Shown here: positions 51,118 through 59,599 of the stretch, piece after piece
How positions within the stretch are numbered: position 1 is the first letter of the stretch
Layout of the letters: every line of letters starts with the position of its first letter
Source: a virus
DNA: 64,000 nucleotides
Strand: one strand, 5' to 3'
IMG/VR virus record: IMGVR_UViG_3300027847_002834
Span: 124,001 to 188,000 of that record
The notes under the pieces: model-generated
Told to the model about the DNA's origin: nothing
The model's database searches: none
What the model saw: only the letters and a program-made list of their open reading frames with translations
Made by a program: the position numbers and the translations under genes

Positions 51118-51774
51118 ATGGTTAGATCAATACAAGAAAGTGCTGTTTTTTCTCAACCTGAAAAAATTAAAAAATATACTGACGGCAAAGTCGTATTTGA
51201 AACATATCTTCAAGAAGCTGAAGAGCAAAATCAGAATAAGAGAGTTTATCCTAAAAATGTATTAGATGAAGGATTAAATCGAATATCTGAAAAAGTAGCA
51301 AGTAGAAGCTTCTTAGGGGAATTGGATCATCCAATTTCTAAAGATCAAGTTCGCCAAACTACAGTATTATATTCTCAAGTAAGTCATATTATTAGAGAAG
51401 CTGGTTGGGAAGGGAACTTATTGAAGGGCGTGTTAGAAACAACTCCTTATACGTCTAATGGAAAAGCTCTATCTGGCTTAATATTGGATAAAGTTAATGT
51501 TGGTTTCTCTCTCAGAGGATTAGCTGATGTTCAAGACAATGGAAAGAATCAAATGGTGATGTCGCCATTGATTATGATTGCATATGATGCAGTTAGTGAA
51601 CCATCCAATGTAAAGGCTACAATCCAAGAAGTTCGTAACGAACAATTAATTCAAGTTGTAAATGAGTCTAAAAACATGATTTGTACAAGTGATGGAAAAT
51701 GTTTTCTTCCAGATTACTTTGATATGCTGATTGAAAAGAATATAATTAACTTAAGAAGGAAATACTGGCAATAA
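51118..51774 (+). CDS. Prohead protease, gp21-like (S80 family)
   Basis: The 218-residue protein has the serine protease signature of T4 gp21: SRSFLGELDHPISKDQ with the putative catalytic His71 and KVNVGFSLRGLAD with Ser131. N-terminal residues (FETYLQEAEEQNQNKRVYPK) also match the family. It cleaves core and capsid proteins after (L/I)xE motifs during head maturation. Its place upstream of the capsid gene agrees with T4 order. Confidence 0.9.
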   Translation: MVRSIQESAVFSQPEKIKKYTDGKVVFETYLQEAEEQNQNKRVYPKNVLDEGLNRISEKVASRSFLGELDHPISKDQVRQTTVLYSQVSHIIREAGWEGNLLKGVLETTPYTSNGKALSGLILDKVNVGFSLRGLADVQDNGKNQMVMSPLIMIAYDAVSEPSNVKATIQEVRNEQLIQVVNESKNMICTSDGKCFLPDYFDMLIEKNIINLRRKYWQ

Positions 51775-51784
51775 AGTTTAGCTA

Positions 51785-52564
51785 ATGAATAATAATTTTA
51801 TAATATGTAATTTTATATTAAATGAATCTTCATCTATTAAAGATTTTTTTAAAAATCTTGGTAGCGGAATAGCAATCTCTGCAAAAACTCAAGCATTTTT
51901 AGCTTATAATATTCCGAAAATTATCCTAAAAAATCTAAAATCCACAGAGAAATCTCCAAAGAAAACTTTAAATGAAATTAGTAAGTTATTAGATAAAGCT
52001 GCAAAAGATATCAAAAATAAAACTGATACCAAAACAAAGAATATTGTAGATATTGTAACAACTATAACACTTCTGGGATTTATTTCTGGTATTTTTTTCG
52101 CTATAAATGCGGCATATGTTAGAATGGCAATGAATAAATGGACGGAAAAAGCACTTCGAGATGATACTCTTGAAGATACTCCAGGTAGAGATACAATATT
52201 ATATATAAATAAAATTTTAGTTTATTCTATGAATGTATTAATTGCCCCTGCATTAGAAGAATTATCTAGGAATATATATGCTCGCCAAGGAAAAAGTTTT
52301 TTATATGGCCATATATTGAATATATTAGAATTGTGGCAAGCATTTGGCACAAATAGAAGATTAATAGGAGGGAGTAGCATGAGTGTTATAAAAGGAAGAA
52401 TTGCTCCTACTGCGGGCCATTATGTTTTCAGTGCTGTTCAAGATAAATTAACTAAGCAGGGTCATCCTAATCTTGGCTTTTTATGCGCTTTCATTTTACA
52501 TGCATCTGGTAACTTTGTACAAGTCACTCGAGCTTTTAAGGATGGGGGAATAGTTGTAGCCTAA
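51785..52564 (+). CDS. CPBP/CAAX-protease-like membrane protein
   Basis: The 259-residue protein contains an N-terminal LxE-type site (FILNESSS), membrane-type segments at about 87-112 and 140-157, and motifs that resemble CPBP metalloproteases: APALEELSRNIYARQ with EE158-159 and Arg162, GHYVF with His212, and LHASGNF with His239 and Asn243 (family pattern EExxxR, then H, then HxxxN). CPBP enzymes are intramembrane proteases tied to CAAX processing and bacteriocin self-immunity. Its place between prohead protease and head genes is unusual. The call is motif-based only. Confidence 0.5.
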   Translation: MNNNFIICNFILNESSSIKDFFKNLGSGIAISAKTQAFLAYNIPKIILKNLKSTEKSPKKTLNEISKLLDKAAKDIKNKTDTKTKNIVDIVTTITLLGFISGIFFAINAAYVRMAMNKWTEKALRDDTLEDTPGRDTILYINKILVYSMNVLIAPALEELSRNIYARQGKSFLYGHILNILELWQAFGTNRRLIGGSSMSVIKGRIAPTAGHYVFSAVQDKLTKQGHPNLGFLCAFILHASGNFVQVTRAFKDGGIVVA

Positions 52565-52645
52565 AACTATTTATTATCTAACAAACTAGAACAAAACATT
52601 AATAAAGATTAAATTATAAATTACTTTATGGAGAAGTAACAAAAA

Positions 52646-53524
52646 ATGTTAACTAAAAAAGATCGCAAAGATTTAAGATGGGCAATGAAGGTTGCACTTC
52701 TTGAACAATCAAAGAAAATAGAAGACGCCGAAGCAAAACAGATAGTTGTTGAATTTGTAAAACATGAAGCCACTTATGAACAGCTTCTAAATCTCACATT
52801 CAACCCATTTGATAGCGAACAGGTATACGCCGAGAGTAGAGTATTAGAGAACGTTGCTATGGTTGGCATATACAATCTAAACTACGGCAAGAAGGCTTTA
52901 ATGGAAGCCTACAATGCTACTGGTATTGATGGTATTACTGATGGTAACTTATCTGTATATCTAGAAGGTCTAGGTTTATCAAGGAAAGAACGGACTATAA
53001 CCAAAGCAGCACATAAGGTAATGAAGTATGATCGTGTTGCTAAAAATTGGATGCAGTCTGTTAGAGAAGAATATGTGACAGCGTTTGACAAGAAGAAAGC
53101 TGGAGCAAGTCAAGGTCGTTTAAGAAAATTAGCTACTGCTGCAAAAAAGAACGCTGGAGACTTTACAACTAGATCTAAAGCCGCATTTAACAAGGCTCGG
53201 AAATCAACTGGAGAGCAGGCAGCAAAACTCAAAGTACGAGCATCGACGTATGCAACCAAATCGAAAGAATGGACCAAGAGAGCAGCAAAGTATACGAAGG
53301 ATGCATCAATAGTTGGTGCAAAGAAAATTACTCCAAAAACCAAAAAGGGCAAAGTGGGTGCAGGTATAGGACTAGCAGCAACGGCTGCTGCTGGGTTATA
53401 TGCATATAAAAAGAGAAAGAATAAAGGAGAAACTAAAACCGAATCAGCTTCCATAGTGGCAGAATGTTTTAGAAGAAATGGTTTAAACGCTTCATATTGG
53501 GAAAACGTTGTAACTTATTCCTAA
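52646..53524 (+). CDS. Basic Lys/Ala-rich head-associated protein
   Basis: A 292-residue protein. Residues about 1-135 look globular and helical (MLTKKDRKDLRWAMKVALLE). Residues about 150-260 are Lys/Ala/Thr-rich and resemble a histone-type tail (KAAFNKARKSTGEQAAKLKV), followed by GAGIGLAATAAAGLYAYKKR, a possible short membrane or hinge segment. The last part has an (I/L)xE site, SIVAECF, of the kind cut by prohead proteases. It may be an internal head protein that packs DNA; no homologue is identified. Confidence 0.6.
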   Translation: MLTKKDRKDLRWAMKVALLEQSKKIEDAEAKQIVVEFVKHEATYEQLLNLTFNPFDSEQVYAESRVLENVAMVGIYNLNYGKKALMEAYNATGIDGITDGNLSVYLEGLGLSRKERTITKAAHKVMKYDRVAKNWMQSVREEYVTAFDKKKAGASQGRLRKLATAAKKNAGDFTTRSKAAFNKARKSTGEQAAKLKVRASTYATKSKEWTKRAAKYTKDASIVGAKKITPKTKKGKVGAGIGLAATAAAGLYAYKKRKNKGETKTESASIVAECFRRNGLNASYWENVVTYS

Positions 53525-53561
53525 AAAAATAAGTTCTATTTTTTTACTTCTCCAGTAACTT

Positions 53562-53604
53562 ACCCGGAGGCTTGCATTAAAGTTGTGAGTCTTCGGGTTT
53601 TTTT
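53562..53604 (+). terminator. Rho-independent terminator
   Basis: ACCCGGAGGCT (53562-53572) pairs with AGTCTTCGGGT (53588-53598) using two G-U pairs, followed by a run of seven T. The stem-loop is strong and correctly placed after the basic head protein. Confidence 0.85.
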
Positions 53605-53643
53605 GCGTAATAAAACAATTTAACAATAATCGAGATTAGATAA

Positions 53644-54033
53644 ATGTCAGACGCGACAACATTACTTGAAGGAATATTAGAAGAAAAACTCTTTACAAAA
53701 TCTAAAATGGACTTCTATTGGGAAGAACTTCCCGCTATAATGGAAGCACTCAAGAAAGCACAGAAGTTTGTAAACAAATATAAAGAAGCAGCTAAAAAAC
53801 TAGATAAAGACGACGATAATATTGATGATGTAGTTATTGAAGTTCAGATTGTATCTAATTCTTTACTTAGAAATATATTAGATACAAGAAAAGAAAAAAA
53901 GCAAGGAAAATCTAAAAGTTTCGCTTTTTCTGGAGAAGTTAATGTTATGGATGCTAATAGAGTAGTTCCTGGGTTACTAAACCCTGATTACAGAATTGCA
54001 ACAATTCCATATAAAGGTCATACTCCCAGCTAA
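53644..54033 (+). CDS. Hypothetical head-cluster protein (129 aa)
   Basis: A 129-residue protein with a helical N-terminal part (PAIMEALKKAQKFVNKYKEA) and a short beta-like C-terminus. It starts SDATTLLEGILEEKL, which holds possible LxE processing sites. It may be a core or scaffold component because it lies between protease and capsid genes. No family is recognised. Confidence 0.55.
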   Translation: MSDATTLLEGILEEKLFTKSKMDFYWEELPAIMEALKKAQKFVNKYKEAAKKLDKDDDNIDDVVIEVQIVSNSLLRNILDTRKEKKQGKSKSFAFSGEVNVMDANRVVPGLLNPDYRIATIPYKGHTPS

Positions 54034-54106
54034 ACCCTATTTCAAAATATCTCTAAGATTTATATAAAGCACATTACATATCCGCATCTAAAACAAAGGT
54101 TTACAT

Positions 54107-54403
54107 ATGCAAATGAAATTAGATTCATTAAGTTATAAATTTGGAGAACAAATAAATAATCCCTTATTTATAGATACTATAAAAGATATACTATCCCAAG
54201 ATCAATATGGACTTTTGAACTTAAGGGTCAAAAGAACATTGAATAAAAAATCTAAGAGATATCAATTACAGATCGATAAGATGATTGAAGTCAATCAAGC
54301 CGCAAAAACTAAAACTGATGAATTAAAAAAGAAGCTATTAGCTTTAAAAGCTAGTAACGAAACCGAACTCGAAAAATTAAAAGATATTATATATGCAGGC
54401 TAA
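54107..54403 (+). CDS. Small coiled-coil protein (98 aa)
   Basis: A 98-residue protein with a Lys-rich helical body (NQAAKTKTDELKKKLLALKA) and an AAAGGTTT ribosome-binding region. Overlaps the next gene by about 10 bases. A scaffold-like role near the capsid gene is plausible but unproven. Confidence 0.55.
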   Translation: MQMKLDSLSYKFGEQINNPLFIDTIKDILSQDQYGLLNLRVKRTLNKKSKRYQLQIDKMIEVNQAAKTKTDELKKKLLALKASNETELEKLKDIIYAG

Positions 54404-54812
54404 CATTATAAATTTAGGTACAATACCTTCTACGGATTCCTCTGCAAAGAAAATCCTACTAGCGGAAGATATTATATCACAGTTGCTGCCACTCTTTCAT
54501 GAAGAGATAGAAGAAAAAAAGAGCCAGCTAGAAAGAAACAGAAGTGATTACTTAACACTTAAAGATAAGATCGACAGGAATAGAATTCTTCTTAGACGTG
54601 TGAGCGTTGATACGAAGAGACAAATTCTAATAAAGCAAATATTAAATCAGATCAACACATTAGTTGAATTTGAAGTAATATTTGGTGGAAATAGAAATTC
54701 GATTATTCAAATTCTTCAAGATTTAGATTCAATGAGTATAAAGCAATTATCTTCTAGCATAAAAACACTTCAAAAAATAAAAAAAAGAAGTATTCAAAAG
54801 GTTCTAAAATAA
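54393..54812 (+). CDS. Coiled-coil protein, possible scaffold component
   Basis: A 139-residue, almost entirely helical protein (LLPLFHEEIEEKKSQLERNR, then heptad-like repeats to a basic end KKRSIQKVLK). It ends four bases before the capsid start. T4 gp22 scaffold lies in this position but is longer (about 270 aa); the two small helical genes here may together replace it. This is inference. Confidence 0.55.
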   Translation: MQANIINLGTIPSTDSSAKKILLAEDIISQLLPLFHEEIEEKKSQLERNRSDYLTLKDKIDRNRILLRRVSVDTKRQILIKQILNQINTLVEFEVIFGGNRNSIIQILQDLDSMSIKQLSSSIKTLQKIKKRSIQKVLK

Positions 54813-54816
54813 AAAG

Positions 54817-56262
54817 ATGAAAGATTTACTCCTTGAGTCATATAAAACAACCAAGAAGTTTACTGGTCTAGATCCTTCAAAACCTGGATGGATTCGTCAA
54901 ATTGTAAACAATGACGAACATTTCGATATTTATACAAGATCGTTATGTGAGGGTTTGAAAGAAGAAGATCATAAGGGCTTTAAGCTCTTGGCTGAAAATA
55001 CAAGAAAGACGCTGTTAGAGAATTCTCTATACCAGCTCAATCCATATGAAACATTAGCACTTCCTCTGTTAAGAGTTTTCTATCCGAAAACTATTGCAAA
55101 GGAATTAGTAACTGTTATTCCTATGGACAAGCCAGAAATCGTTAGAGGGTTCGTAAGAGCTACATTTAATAGATTTGGTGATTCCAATAATTATAATGCA
55201 CCGTCGAATACTGATATCTCAGCAGGGCCATCTATTGGTACCCCTGTTGTAGCTACAGCGGCAACTAATGCAACTACCGATATTTTGGCAGTAGCAGGAT
55301 TGACCGCAGACGTTGCACATATCGAGAAGACCTTCAAAATTACGAAGGTAACCGATACTGGTCTAGGTGATAGCTTAGAAGTTGACATTGAGCCTACAGT
55401 TGATGGTGAATTTTCAGCATCAGTATCACTTCCTGCCGGAGATGATGTGATCACGGGTCGTATTGATTTTAATACGGGTACTCTTGATCTTGCATCAGTC
55501 AATAGCATTGTAGATACTATTGACTTCACAGCAACAGTATCATTAGAAGAAAACACAATCAATCCTAGAGTAACATTTAATATTGATAAGCTGAGACTAT
55601 TCGCAAAGGATCGTCAGATCTCGACCGAATGGACAATCCAGTACGAGCAAGACATTAAAGCGTTGTTTAATGTCAGCACTCAAGCAGAACTTGTTTCTGT
55701 TATTGGACAGCAAATTGTATTGGATATCGACAGAGAGATTGTCAATTCCCTAATTACAGCAGCAGAGAAGCTTGCCGGTGCAAGTCACTCAGCTACATTT
55801 GCTAAAACACCACCTCCAACGTACACCTGGGGTCCGAAGCAGTGGCTAGAAAATGTCACACCTAAGCTGAACGATCTTAGTGCTGTAATTTATAACGATA
55901 CAAACATAGCTGCTGGTAATGTTATTGCTTGCAATCCATTAGACGCTGCTATTTTTGAGTCCTTACAGGATTATCGTTATACTGGAGGTTCTTCAGAAGA
56001 TGGTGACTTAGGTTACGAGACTGCCACGGTAAATCACGGAAAATGGAAGGTTCTAGTTTCCAATGTTGTGCCACAAGGTAAATCAGTAATTGTTTACAAG
56101 CCAACAGAAGAAATTAGAGCGACATATATCTTTAGTCCATATGTTCCTGCCGTACTTACACCGTACCCACTTGGAAATACTCCGAGTTTAACGGTGTTAA
56201 GTCGCTATGGTACACAGTTGATTAGACCTAAGGGTATTGCTGTATTGAATATAGATCCTTGA
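54817..56262 (+). CDS. Major capsid protein, gp23-like
   Basis: The 481-residue protein has the HK97-fold gp23 plan: an N-terminal prohead-protease region with LLAE (57-60) and TLLE (65-68), NPYETLALPLLRVFYPKTIA, then a beta-rich insertion around residues 140-250, RQISTEWTIQYEQDIKALFN, and a C-terminal AGNVIACNPLDAAIFESLQD plus SPYVPAVLTPYPLGNTPSLT. It forms the head shell. Codon use is smoother than in neighbours, as expected for a highly expressed gene. A strong terminator follows. Confidence 0.93.
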   Translation: MKDLLLESYKTTKKFTGLDPSKPGWIRQIVNNDEHFDIYTRSLCEGLKEEDHKGFKLLAENTRKTLLENSLYQLNPYETLALPLLRVFYPKTIAKELVTVIPMDKPEIVRGFVRATFNRFGDSNNYNAPSNTDISAGPSIGTPVVATAATNATTDILAVAGLTADVAHIEKTFKITKVTDTGLGDSLEVDIEPTVDGEFSASVSLPAGDDVITGRIDFNTGTLDLASVNSIVDTIDFTATVSLEENTINPRVTFNIDKLRLFAKDRQISTEWTIQYEQDIKALFNVSTQAELVSVIGQQIVLDIDREIVNSLITAAEKLAGASHSATFAKTPPPTYTWGPKQWLENVTPKLNDLSAVIYNDTNIAAGNVIACNPLDAAIFESLQDYRYTGGSSEDGDLGYETATVNHGKWKVLVSNVVPQGKSVIVYKPTEEIRATYIFSPYVPAVLTPYPLGNTPSLTVLSRYGTQLIRPKGIAVLNIDP

Positions 56263-56286
56263 TGTTTTAAGTTTCTAGAAAATTTT

Positions 56287-56318
56287 CCCATGTTGTCGAA
56301 AGACAGCATGGGGATTTT
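56287..56318 (+). terminator. Strong rho-independent terminator after the capsid gene
   Basis: CCCATGTTGTC (56287-56297) pairs with GACAGCATGGG (56302-56312) with one T-G pair and a GAAA loop, followed by GATTTTT. This is a strong stem with a GNRA-type loop. Confidence 0.9.
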
Positions 56319-56381
56319 TCCGGGAATAAGAAATGAGAGGGGGTTATATATTTGTAGAACATATAAAATAAAGGAGTTATT

Positions 56382-58064
56382 ATGAAAATTGAAATCGAGA
56401 AAGCAATAGTTAATATTAATCCTAAAGGAATATCTAGATCTTTGAAATATAAACATCCAGATATTTTAACTATACTAGAAAAGCATAAAGAAACTCATAA
56501 AACATCTAATATATGTGAATCAATATTTTGGATATTAAATGATTTAATTAGCCCTCCATTATGTAGTAACTGTTTAAAAAAAATAAAATTTAAAGGTCTA
56601 ACTATAGGATATCCTGATCCTTGTGTTCAATGTACTTCAGTTAAAAGACAAAAACAGACAACATTAGATCGATATGGTGTAGATAATATAAACAAATTAG
56701 AATCAACTAAACAAAAAATAAAAGAAACATGTTTAAAACGTTACGGTGTAGAAAGTCATAATAAATTAAAATCAGTAAAAGATAAAAAGAAGAAAACACT
56801 AATTAAAAATTATGGGGAAGAAGGATTAAAGCATTCTGATATTTTAGAAAAAAGAAGGAAAACATCATTAGACCGATATGGTGAAGAACATCATCTAAAG
56901 ACTAAACGGGGGATGGAAAAACAGAAAGCTACATTATTTAAGAATTATGGTGTAGATAGCCCAATGAGAATAAAAGGGATGTCTGAACGATTTAAAAAAG
57001 TATGGGTAGAAAAGAATTTGGAATCATATGTAAAAAGATTGATTAAAGTTAGAGGTTATAAACTAATTTCTAGTTATGTTAATTCACATTCTAATATAAC
57101 GTTAGAATGTGAGAAGGGTCACCATTTTGAAATTCTATGGAATTCATTTCAACAGGGAAATGGTACTTGTCCAGAGTGTTATCCTTTAAAGAAAGGAATA
57201 TCTAAACCTGAGAAAGATATAAAAGAATATATTGAATCATTGGGTTTTGAATGTAGTCATAAAAATAGATCTATTATTACTCCATATGAGATAGATGTTT
57301 TAGTAGACGAAAAAAAATTGGCGATAGAGTATTGTGGTCTATGGTGTCATAGTAGTGGGGGAAATGTCCCATTCACTGCTAGTCCAGATCAACACTTAAA
57401 AAAGTTAAATCGTTGTGAATCTAAAGGGTATCATCTACTAACTATATTTGAAGATGAATGGTTAAATTCAAAAGATGTAGTCCTATCTATTATAAAATTA
57501 AAGTTGGGCAACGTAACTACTAAAATTCCTGCTAGAAAATGTGAAATACGAGAGATCTCATATAAAGTTAAACATGAGTTCATAGAATCTAATCATCTTC
57601 AAGGTGATAAGGCATCTACTCATAATATTGGCTTATATTATAATGAAGCTCTTGTATCAGTAATGTCCTTTTTATGTTTGAATAAACAACATAAAAAATT
57701 CGAGATAGCTAGATATTGTACTACCCCAGATACAATTATACAGGGTGGTGGATCTAGATTACTATCTTATTTTAAGAAGAATTTTGATTGGACTGATCTT
57801 ATTACATATGCAGATAGAAGATGGTCTACGGGTAACTGTTATCATAAAATGGGATTCGTATTAGATTATACTACAAATCCTAATTATTGGTATTGGGGAA
57901 AATCTATAAAAGGCAGAAAGCATAGATTAAATTATTCTAAAAGATGTCTTGCACAAATGGAAAGTTATGATGACGAATTATCTGAATTTCAAATAATGAC
58001 ATTAGAGGGATATTCATGGATTCATGATTGTGGAAATATTAAATTTTCTATAAAAAATATCTAA
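56382..58064 (+). CDS. Free-standing homing endonuclease with zinc ribbon and repeats
   Basis: A 560-residue protein with an AAAGGAG ribosome-binding site. It has an N-terminal zinc-ribbon-like part (PPLCSNCLKKIKF, CVQCTSVK), about five repeats of a 'RYGVDNxNKLxxxKxKxKxT' unit at residues 88-205 (for example TTLDRYGVDNINKLESTKQK), a second Cys motif (CEKGHHFEILWNS then CPECYP), and a nuclease-like core with ITPYEIDVLVDEKKLAIEYC followed by YHLLTIFEDEW, as in PD-(D/E)xK/EDxHD homing enzymes. It sits right behind the capsid gene, outside any recognised intron. Confidence 0.8.
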   Translation: MKIEIEKAIVNINPKGISRSLKYKHPDILTILEKHKETHKTSNICESIFWILNDLISPPLCSNCLKKIKFKGLTIGYPDPCVQCTSVKRQKQTTLDRYGVDNINKLESTKQKIKETCLKRYGVESHNKLKSVKDKKKKTLIKNYGEEGLKHSDILEKRRKTSLDRYGEEHHLKTKRGMEKQKATLFKNYGVDSPMRIKGMSERFKKVWVEKNLESYVKRLIKVRGYKLISSYVNSHSNITLECEKGHHFEILWNSFQQGNGTCPECYPLKKGISKPEKDIKEYIESLGFECSHKNRSIITPYEIDVLVDEKKLAIEYCGLWCHSSGGNVPFTASPDQHLKKLNRCESKGYHLLTIFEDEWLNSKDVVLSIIKLKLGNVTTKIPARKCEIREISYKVKHEFIESNHLQGDKASTHNIGLYYNEALVSVMSFLCLNKQHKKFEIARYCTTPDTIIQGGGSRLLSYFKKNFDWTDLITYADRRWSTGNCYHKMGFVLDYTTNPNYWYWGKSIKGRKHRLNYSKRCLAQMESYDDELSEFQIMTLEGYSWIHDCGNIKFSIKNI

Positions 58065-58088
58065 AAAAAAGACCCGAAGGTCTCTTCT
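58065..58088. terminator. Bidirectional terminator
   Basis: AGACC (58070-58074) pairs with GGTCT (58079-58083) behind eight A and before CTTCT. It is close in sequence to the elements at 50165 and 58482, which suggests copies of one terminator type. Confidence 0.65.
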
Positions 58089-58094
58089 AAAATG

Positions 58095-58480
58095 ATACAG
58101 AGCATGGGTCCACCATGTTGATTACTTACGGCTCTTATAGGAGAAATCCTATGCATTTCTGTCGACCGTAATGTCTAGCTTTCCACGTCACACCCCCACT
58201 TCTATTCATGGGAAAATGCCCGATCTATGCCACTAGATACCCAAAAGGAAACTTCTGCATGGATCTGATTATTTGTATGTGTGTGGGAATAATAATGTTT
58301 GGGTTACATTATTATTTGTTATGTCACATGCCATCCACATGCCATCCACAGGTTCTTCTAGTGTCAGAAGAACCTGCTTCATTCCACAGATTATTTGACT
58401 TCTCGTCAAATATGCGAAAGTTATATAGACTTCAACTCTCTTCTGCTTCATTTTGATATATGTATAGTAGGAATACCCCA
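58095..58480 (+). ncRNA. Candidate structured RNA between two terminators
   Basis: A non-coding interval of about 390 bases flanked by terminators. Helices on the plus strand: CATGG 58103/CCATG 58113; TTACGG 58126/CCGTAA 58166 enclosing ATAGGA-GAAA-TCCTAT 58137-58152 (GNRA loop); CAGGTTCTTCT 58349/AGAAGAACCTG 58366 (11 bp); TTTGAC 58394/GTCAAA 58405. An 11-base tandem repeat CACATGCCATC lies at 58325-58346. Short frames on both strands across this stretch lack ribosome-binding sites. The RNA class is not recognised. Confidence 0.5.
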
Positions 58481-58481
58481 T

Positions 58482-58506
58482 AAAAAGACCCGAAAGTCTC
58501 TTTTTA
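58482..58506. terminator. Bidirectional terminator
   Basis: AAAAAGAC (58482-58489) pairs with GTCTCTTTTT starting at 58496, around CCGAAA. It ends both the structured stretch and the minus-strand cassette to its right. Confidence 0.65.
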
Positions 58507-58517
58507 TGAAATGATTA

Positions 58518-58709
58518 TTAGCATTCTTTCTTTCCTAATTGTTTTTTGAAATGAGTTGCCTCTGTTCTGCCCATTCCTGATGCAATAGGTGTGGCTTCTC
58601 CCATAAATATAGGACTTCTCTTTCCTCTTACATCTTCAGCGTAAAATACAGCATACGATCCAGTGTCGTCGCCGTTGTATTTTTTAATTGAATATTTTCT
58701 AGGCTTCAT
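58518..58709 (-). CDS. Small hypothetical protein (63 aa)
   Basis: A 63-residue protein starting MKPRKYSIKKYNGDDTGSYA. It is basic and compact with a possible beta start. The ATG overlaps the end of the upstream frameshifted gene by eleven bases (ATGAAGCCTAG) and an AGGA string lies about ten bases upstream. Probably last gene of the minus-strand cassette. Confidence 0.5.
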   Translation of the reverse strand: MKPRKYSIKKYNGDDTGSYAVFYAEDVRGKRSPIFMGEATPIASGMGRTEATHFKKQLGKKEC

Positions 58710-58939
58710 CTTCTGGGTGTCCTATATCGTTAGGTAGTGGAAAGGTAGATTGGATTTTTCCACAATCTGCACAGTATGAGAAAGTTATCCGGTTACCAGA
58801 TCCGATTTTTCAGTTCAGGCGGAATATCCCCTTCCCATTCAATCGATCCCATTGTAGCAGCAAACTGCTCTGTACATTTTGCAGTTACCGATATTAACCT
58901 AGTACATATATGTGTAAGTACATCGTCTAGTATTGGCAT
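58699..58939 (-). pseudogene. Small zinc-ribbon protein gene with apparent frameshift
   Basis: An AAGGAG ribosome-binding site five bases before the ATG at 58939 starts 48 codons (MPILDDVLTHICTRLISVTA and onward) that stop at 58793. The frame shifted by one base at the A5 run (58806-58810, T5 on the plus strand) stays open to 58699 and reads IGSGNRITFSYCADCGKIQS, a CxxC zinc-ribbon-like segment, to a final HPEDEA. Removing one A gives a single protein of about 80 residues. I recall similar one-piece small zinc proteins in other large phages. Mutation or homopolymer sequencing error are both possible. Confidence 0.6.
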
Positions 58940-58948
58940 TGTTACTCC

Positions 58949-59419
58949 TTATTGTAGTAGTTCGAATTCATATTGATGGTCAGATATATTGAGTTGAACA
59001 CCAACATCCATACAATTGATATTCTTCCAATCCAATAAAATTGTTGAATGTGGATAATTACTGTCTAATACTAATCTAATAAACCATCCACACATGTATC
59101 TCTTTTGGACGGCTAACACATTATATATTTTGCCAGTCGTTCTTGATTTAAACCTCCTGTCACGCAACTGATGGGTATCCAATACTATTACTCTTTCCTT
59201 TGATTTCCCCACCGATTTGAATTCCTTTTCTACTTTTAATGCTAGACCTGCATCAAATCTATTTCTAGTTCCACTTTCAGACCATTCAATGACGTAATCA
59301 CTATGGGGAAATAACAGACCCCCACCCCCTTCCGATAATTTATTTGAAATGAGGAACGAGTAGTAAAATAGAAATATAATCATCATGACAGTAACAACAT
59401 ACAATACAATAGAACCCAT
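58949..59419 (-). CDS. Single-pass membrane protein (156 aa)
   Basis: A GGAG ribosome-binding site seven bases upstream favours the ATG at 59419 over the TTG two codons earlier. The protein has one N-terminal membrane helix (VLYVVTVMMIIFLFYYSFLI), a Gly-rich hinge and a soluble beta-rich domain of about 120 residues (FDAGLALKVEKEFKSV and later KIYNVLAVQKRYMCGWFIRL). It is the first gene of the minus-strand cassette. Function unknown; a host-envelope role is possible. Confidence 0.6.
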   Translation of the reverse strand: MGSIVLYVVTVMMIIFLFYYSFLISNKLSEGGGGLLFPHSDYVIEWSESGTRNRFDAGLALKVEKEFKSVGKSKERVIVLDTHQLRDRRFKSRTTGKIYNVLAVQKRYMCGWFIRLVLDSNYPHSTILLDWKNINCMDVGVQLNISDHQYEFELLQ

Positions 59420-59557
59420 ATCCAATCTCCGTTAAAAATTAATGTTCAAAGATAAATATATATATAATAGTATATTAAAAAAAGGGAATTTCCTCCCCCA
59501 TTCTTAGACTTAGTTAAACGAATTTATCTGTGCTAAAAGATAAATATATAAAAGATG
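59420..59557. promoter_or_regulatory. Promoter region of the minus-strand cassette
   Basis: The stretch holds AAAGATAAATATATATATAAT at 59448-59468 and a second, similar AAAGATAAATATATAAAAGAT at about 59535-59555. The region between them is AT-rich apart from a CCTCCCCC patch. The repeated AT motif is likely to be promoter sequence for one or both directions. Confidence 0.4.
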
Positions 59558-59594
59558 ACACCCATAGGGTACAATGAAAATACCCTAGGGGTGT
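59558..59594. terminator. Terminator after the minus-strand gene at 59600
   Basis: ACACCCATAGGGTA (59558-59571) pairs with TACCCTAGGGGTGT (59581-59594) at 13 of 14 positions with a 9-base loop. On the minus strand it follows the gene closely and is followed by CATCTTTTAT. Confidence 0.7.
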
Positions 59595-59599
59595 ACATT

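Noticed and set aside
56263-58064. Possible group I intron around the homing endonuclease behind the capsid gene
   Set aside because: The capsid gene is complete, ends with a terminator before the endonuclease, and no split exon is found downstream.
58208-58481. Overlapping short frames on both strands (82 and 70 codons)
   Set aside because: Neither has a ribosome-binding site, and both cross the 11-bp hairpin and tandem repeat of the structured interval, which explains the sequence better.
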